From: Tetracentron sinense
Taxonomy: Eukaryota > Streptophyta > Magnoliopsida > Trochodendrales > Trochodendraceae
Length of the DNA stretch: 64,000 nt
Direction: 5' to 3'
Assembly: GCA_015143295.1 (NCBI GenBank)
Contig: CM026554.1
Location: 53,008,627 to 53,072,626, forward strand
Part shown: positions 59,331 to 64,000 of the stretch, piece by piece
How positions within the stretch are numbered: the first letter of the stretch is position 1
Layout of the letters: each line of letters opens with the position of its first letter
Made by a program: the position numbers and the translations under genes
Notes under the pieces: generated by a model
Databases searched by the model: none
What the model was told of the DNA's origin: nothing
The model's input: only the letters and a program-made list of their open reading frames with translations

Positions 59331-62300
59331 ATGAAGATTTTTTCGTGGAATGTTAGGGGTTTGGGGAGGGGGGAGAGGCGGTTGGATGTGTGGGGTCTGT
59401 TGCGGAAGGTGGAGCCAGATCTAATTGCCATTCAGGAAACCAAATTGGAGGTGGTGAATGCTGCGGTTGTCTCGGAAGTGTGGGATAATAGGCAAGTGGA
59501 TTGGGTGTCCGTCGCTTCGGTGGGGGCCTCGGGGGGGGCAACTGGTGATGTCGGATCGATTAGTTTTTGAGAAACTGGAGGTTTGCTTGGGGGATTTTTC
59601 GATCTCCATTCGTTTCAGGGGGTGGGGGATGATTTTGAGTGGATTTTCACCTCGGTGTATGGTCCAAATCTGCGAATCTTTAGATCCAATTTTTGGTCCG
59701 AAATAGAAGGTATTTCGGCAAGATGGTAGCTTCCTTGGTGTGTGGTGGGGGATTTCAATGTGATTCGATTCCCTGGGGAAAAGAAGGGGGGGATTTCCAG
59801 GAGAATTTCGCGTAGTATGAGGGATTTTTCAGCTTTTATTAATGGGCAGGAGTTGCTAGATCCTCCGTTGAAAGGAGCAAAATTTACGTGGACTGATAAA
59901 AGGAGGCCTCCGATTATGTGCAGATTAGATAGAGCTCTTTATTTGGTGGGTTGGGCGGAAAAGTTTCCTAACATTTTTCAGGAAGCGTTATCGTATGGTG
60001 GTTCGGATCACAGACTGATCCTCTTGAGGGAGAGCTTGGCTCTGGGGAAGAATAGACCTTTTAAATTTGAGAACATGTGGCTGAAAGTGGAGGGTTTCAA
60101 GGAGTTGGTGAAGGAATGGTGGGATGAGATGGTTTTTGAGGGGCATGCGGGTTATGTGTTCATGAAAAAGCTAAAGGCTCTAAAGATTAAAATCAAAGAC
60201 TGGAATTCCAAGTGTTTTGGCAGGGTGGATAAAAGGTTGAGGGAGATTGAACTGAAACTTAAGGCCTTGGAAAAAAAGGAGGAAAGCGAGGGGCTGGGAA
60301 GAGAGGAAGAAGTGGTTCAGCGGGAGTTATCAGGGCATCTTATTTCCTTGAGAAGGCTCGATGAGATTTCTTGGAAACAGAAGGCCAGAGTTCAGTGGCT
60401 TAAGGCCGGGGATAGAAATACAAGATTCTTTCATGCGTGTGCCAAGGCTAGAAATCAGGCGAATTCTATCTTCAGTTTGAAGGTGGGAAACGAGGTCATA
60501 GAGGGTGATGAGGAGATCGGTATTGCGGTGACGAAACATTTTCAGCATCGGTTTTTGAAGTTTAACAGGGAGCGGCCTCGGATTCAGGATCTTAGGGTTG
60601 GGCAAGTGTCCAGAGAGGAGGTGGCTGAGTTGGAGAGGCAATTTGAGGAAGGTGAGGTGTGCAGGGCTATCAACAAATTGGGGAAGGATAAAGCGCCAGG
60701 GCCCGATGGTTTCACTATGGGCTTTTTCAGGGGTTGTTGGGATGTGGTGAAAATAGATCTGATGAGAGTGTTTGTTGAATTCCACGAGAGGGGGAGATGG
60801 AATAAAGAGGTCGGAGCGACGTTCATATCTCTAATTCCGAAGACTCATGGAGCGGAGGAGATTAAAGATTTTCGGCCAATAAGTTTGGTGACTAGTTTGT
60901 ACAAAATTGTGGCCAAGGTCCTTGCAGAGCGATTGAGGAGGGTGGTGGGGAAGGTGGTGGGGGCGTATCAAGGGGCGTTTGTTAAAGGTAGGCAGCTGGT
61001 CGATGGGGTTTTGATTGCTAGTGAGTGTATTGACTCACGGAGTCGAGCAGGGATAGGTGGCCTTGTTTGTCAGGTAGACATGGAAAAGGCGTATGATCAT
61101 GTGGATTGGGGTTTTTTGGAAGAGATGCTCATTTCTATGGGGTTTGGGGAGAGATGGATTCGGTGGATGAAGGGATGTGTTTCGTCGCCATTTTTTTCTA
61201 TCCTGGTGAATGGGTGCCCGCATGGCTTCTTTTCTGGTTCTCGAGGTTTGCGTCAGGGCTGTCCATTATCCCCTTTTCTCTTTATCATGGTGGCAGAGCT
61301 TTTAGTAAGCTCATTTCTAAGGCAGAGGGGCTGGGGATGATTAAGGGGTTTCGGGTGGGGCTGGAGGGGCCTGTTATTTCGCATCTTCAGTATGCAGATG
61401 ATACCATTCTCTTTTTGGAGGCGGATAGGGAGCAGGTTGCAAATATGAGAGGAGTTCTTAGATGCTTTGAAGTTTTATCGGGTTTGAAGATTAATATTTC
61501 CAAGAGTAAGTTGTCAGGGGTGGGGGAGGTGGAGGAGGGTTTTTTGGAAGGAAGTGCTCGAAGCTTGGGTTGCAGTTTGGTTTCCTTGCCAATCAAGTAC
61601 CTTGGTCTGCCTTTAGGAGCAAATCCGCGGTCGTTGGCTATATGGGATCCGGTGGTAGAGAGAGTGGAACTGCGGTTAGCGGGCTGGAAGAAAAGATTTC
61701 TGTCGTTAGGAGGAAGGATAACGTTGATCAAAAGTGTGTTGGCAAGTCTTCCCATTTTTCAAATGTCTTTGTTTAAAATGCCTCGGGTGGTGGGAAAGAG
61801 ATTGGAGAAGCTTCAAAGGGATTTTTTGTGGGGGGGGGGGGGGGGGTAGGGGGGATTCCAGGAAATTGCATCTTGTGAAATGGGATTGGGTTACGAGACT
61901 TCAAGAATTTGGAGGTCTGGGTTTTAGAAGATTAAAGTGTATGAATAACGCTTTATTGGGAAAGTGGATTTGGCGTTTCAACACAGAGAAGTCAGCGTTG
62001 TGGAGGCGGGTTATTAAAGATAAGTTCGGGGTAAGTCGGGGAGATTGGAATCCGAAGCCGGTAAGGAGGCCGTTTGGGGTGGGAGTTTGGAAAGGGGTCA
62101 TGACGACTATGGCTTCGATTCAGAAGTTCTTGATATTTCGGGTGGGGAATGGAAGCCTGGTGCGTTTCTGGGAAGATGACTGGTTGGGGGATGGGCGGCT
62201 GTGTCAGAGATTTCCAATCCTTTATAGGTTGGTGTTGAGGAGAGAGGTGGAGGTGCAGGAGTGCTATGAGGTGCAGGATGGTGAGGTTAGACGGGGGCCG

Positions 62301-63011
62301 CGGTTTTGTAGAGATAACTTTGGGGAAAGAGAATTGGGAGAATGGTTGGAGCTACAAAGAATTCTCAAAGTCTGTGTGATCCACCCAGAGATGGAAGACA
62401 GTAGGAGATGGGAAGGGGGTGCTGAGGATGAGTTTTCCACGGCTCATTGCTACTTGGAGATGTGGAAGAAGGAGAGGGGGGAGGAGGGGAGGCGCATATT
62501 TGGGTTTGAGAAGATCTGGAAACTGCGGATTCCTTCGAAGGTTCAGGCTTTCCTTTGGGCTGCGTCGTTAAATAAAGTACTTACGATCGATCACCTAAGG
62601 CATAGGGGTATGGCAATCCCAAATAGATGCCCGATGTGTAGGCAGGCTGAGGAGGATGTCCAACATCTTTTCCTGCATTGTTCGCATGCGCAGGCAGTGT
62701 GGAACCATTATTTGGGTCTTTTTGGGATGAGTTGGGTGTTGCAAGGGGGCTTGGGGGAAGTAGTGTTGGGGTGGCCGTCAGGAGTGTTCAGCAGGAAAGG
62801 GAATGAGGTTTGGAAGATGCTTCCGGCGGCGATCTGTTGGGGTCTATGGAGGGAACAGAATAAAAGAATTTTCGAAGACAAGGAAGACTCTTTGCCTAAG
62901 GTTATTCTCAAGATCGGGTGGTTGCTATTTTATTGGTCTTCCGTTTTCGCGGTTTTTAGGAAGATCTCCTGGTCTGATTTTTTGTATAGCTGGTCAAGTT
63001 TTTTAACTTGA
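59331..63011 (+). pseudogene. L1 ORF2: endonuclease, reverse transcriptase, zf-RVT (frameshifted)
   Basis: The endonuclease starts MKIFSWNVRGLGRGERRLD with IAIQETKLE and, further on, VVGDFNVIRFPGEKKG and the catalytic GGSDHRLILL. The reverse transcriptase shows KAPGPDGFTMGFFRGCWDVV, FRPISLVTSLYKIVAKVLAE, GLRQGCPLSPFLF and the active site YADDTILFLEAD. The tail shows KVQAFLWAASLNKVLTIDHL, CPMCRQAEEDVQHLFLHC and LWREQNKRIFEDKE. Frame changes occur near 59529 and 59620 (G-runs), near 61305, and at a run of 17 G (61830-61846); a stop lies near 59728. Four or more frame breaks exclude function as written. Confidence 0.93.
61830..61846 (+). repeat. G17 homopolymer inside LINE ORF2
   Basis: The run falls where related L1 copies encode FLWGG; the frames on either side differ, so the run length itself causes the frameshift. 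Confidence 0.9.
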
Positions 63012-63118
63012 CGTTCTTTGTTTTCTCGTGGCGATGTTTCTCGCATCGTTTGTGCAGTCTCTTTCTTTTGCTTTACTAAACTTTTCGTTATCTATCAAAA
63101 AAAAGAAACCTTTAGAAG

Positions 63119-64000
63119 ATGAAATTTTTTTTGCTTAGCCACCCCGTTTTGTTGAGGGGTATATAAATACGTACTCTAATGTATTATACCATAGTTCTCC
63201 AGATAGTTCCGAAATTCATCTTCAAAATACTTTCTTGAATTGTCTAATCAGAATACTTTAATTTGTTTCTTGAATTGAGTTAGAATCATATTGTGAATTT
63301 TTTTTTATGATACTTCGCACTTCATTAGACAGAGCCAAGTATAGCTAGAAGTCATCCACAAAGGAACTAAAGTAAAGATATCCATTTACACACAGTAGGA
63401 GCATGTCCCAGACATCATAACGAACAAGTTGAAATAGAAAAGAACTTTTATTCATACTGGGGAAAATTTTATTCTACAATGCTTGGATAACTCACAAACT
63501 TCACATTGTAGACTAACCCGAGACAGATTCAAACAAGTTAGGAAAAACTAACTTCAATGATTGAAAAGATAAATGACCTAAACGACTGTGCCACAATCTG
63601 ATTTGGATATTTTATAATTCCTACTAAGACTACTACTAAACTGTAACTCTAAAGGAGACCCAGTAACATCTAGGAGGTAGATACCATTTACTTTACAACC
63701 ATTCCCAATTGTTCTTTGTTGCCAGGTCTTGGAAACACAATGAGTAGGAAAAAAAGAGATTACACAACAATTAAGGCTTTTGGTAAGACTACTAATAGGC
63801 AATAAGTTTCCTGATAAGTTTGGAACATGAAGAACATATGCGCTATTTGTAAGTTTGACATCACCCTTTCCAGAGATGGAGGAAAGGAATTCGTCAATGA
63901 TCCTTACTTTATCTCTTCCAGAAGATAAAATTCTGTGGAGAAAAAATGGAGCACAAATTGGTCATATGATCAGACGCACCTGAATCGATGATCCAGGCTG
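63119..64000 (-). pseudogene. Copia B protease and integrase N-terminal segment (runs off the window)
   Basis: Just inside the window edge the minus strand reads the copia protease site WIIDSGASDHMTNLCSIF (near 63990). Then come ISSLTKSLNCCVISFFPTHC and KVNGIYLLD (63802-63578), CEFCELSK-like residues near 63500 and TPQQNGVAK near 63150, just before the LINE. Stops are frequent in the integrase core. The gag and the 5' LTR lie beyond base 64000. Confidence 0.82.

Larger units (their letters stand above)
57718..63103 (+). mobile_element. L1-type LINE, near full length, 5.4 kb
   Basis: The element is bounded by a perfect 15-bp TSD and ends TCTATCAAAAAAAA. It contains the C-terminal part of ORF1 (57727-59280) and ORF2 (59331-63011) with endonuclease, reverse transcriptase and zf-RVT. 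The ORF1 N-terminus with its usual RNA-binding domain is missing, so it is 5' truncated. Its sense strand is strikingly G-rich compared with the AT-rich surroundings. It sits in the integrase of copia B. Perfect flanks suggest a young insertion, although the frames are broken. Confidence 0.94.
43030..64000 (-). mobile_element. Copia element B, split by four insertions, runs past the window
   Basis: The pieces read in order on the minus strand: protease/integrase N-part (64000-63119), integrase C-part (57717-57434), reverse transcriptase (51330-50024), and RNase H to polypurine tract (44595-43915). The gaps hold an L1 LINE, a gypsy element plus hAT-like element, and copia element A. The copia protein picks up at the expected place on each side. 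It is antisense to RST1 and heavily degraded. Insert boundaries are backed by TSDs for the LINE and copia A. Confidence 0.82.

Overview
This window is plant nuclear DNA, most likely from a eudicot with long, repeat-filled introns. The evidence is GT-AG introns, plant-specific gene families, Ty1/copia and Ty3/gypsy elements primed by initiator-tRNA-Met-type sites, plant L1-type LINEs, a tRNA-derived SINE and many MITEs. It contains parts of only two host genes, both on the + strand. The species cannot be named from sequence alone.

Region by region. (1) 1-4337: the last two coding exons of a LysM receptor-like kinase. Their 3.8-kb intron holds a Mutator-like MITE that was split by a 2.85-kb LTR-type insertion carrying a minisatellite; both insertions have recognisable target-site duplications (TSDs). 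(2) 4338-15805: intergenic DNA with three L1 fragments (one antisense), a hAT-type MITE with an 8-bp TSD, a 1-kb PIF/Harbinger-type element with a TAA TSD, two copies of one SINE family (one with an 18-bp TSD), a fold-back MITE and a 165-bp Mutator-like MITE with a perfect 9-bp TSD. (3) 15806-42488: eighteen consecutive coding exons (2910 nt, 970 codons, all phases consistent) of an RST1/focadhesin-family gene. Its introns hold six L1 fragments, a deletion-derivative copia element, MITEs and microsatellites. (4) About 43.0-64.0 kb: a nested transposon cluster after exon 18. One copia element (called B here) runs antisense to the gene. It is interrupted by a second copia element (A, 44596-50023), a GAGCTCG-rich hAT-like element (51331-52254) with a Ty3/gypsy chromovirus at its end (52255-57433), and a 5.4-kb L1 LINE (57718-63103). 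Element B continues beyond base 64000.

The first gene encodes the C-terminal end of a plasma-membrane LysM kinase of the chitin/Nod-factor receptor class. The second encodes roughly the N-terminal half of a protein that in Arabidopsis is needed for cuticular wax and embryo development and assists the cytoplasmic exosome/SKI RNA-decay machinery. The rest of this gene is not in the window: either intron 18 exceeds 21 kb, or the gene is truncated. All transposon reading frames seen here are damaged.

I found no convincing new biological system. The most informative features are the nested cluster with its readable insertion order, the missing second half of RST1, and a duplicated splice-donor segment followed by a phase-compatible stop-ending ORF just after exon 18.
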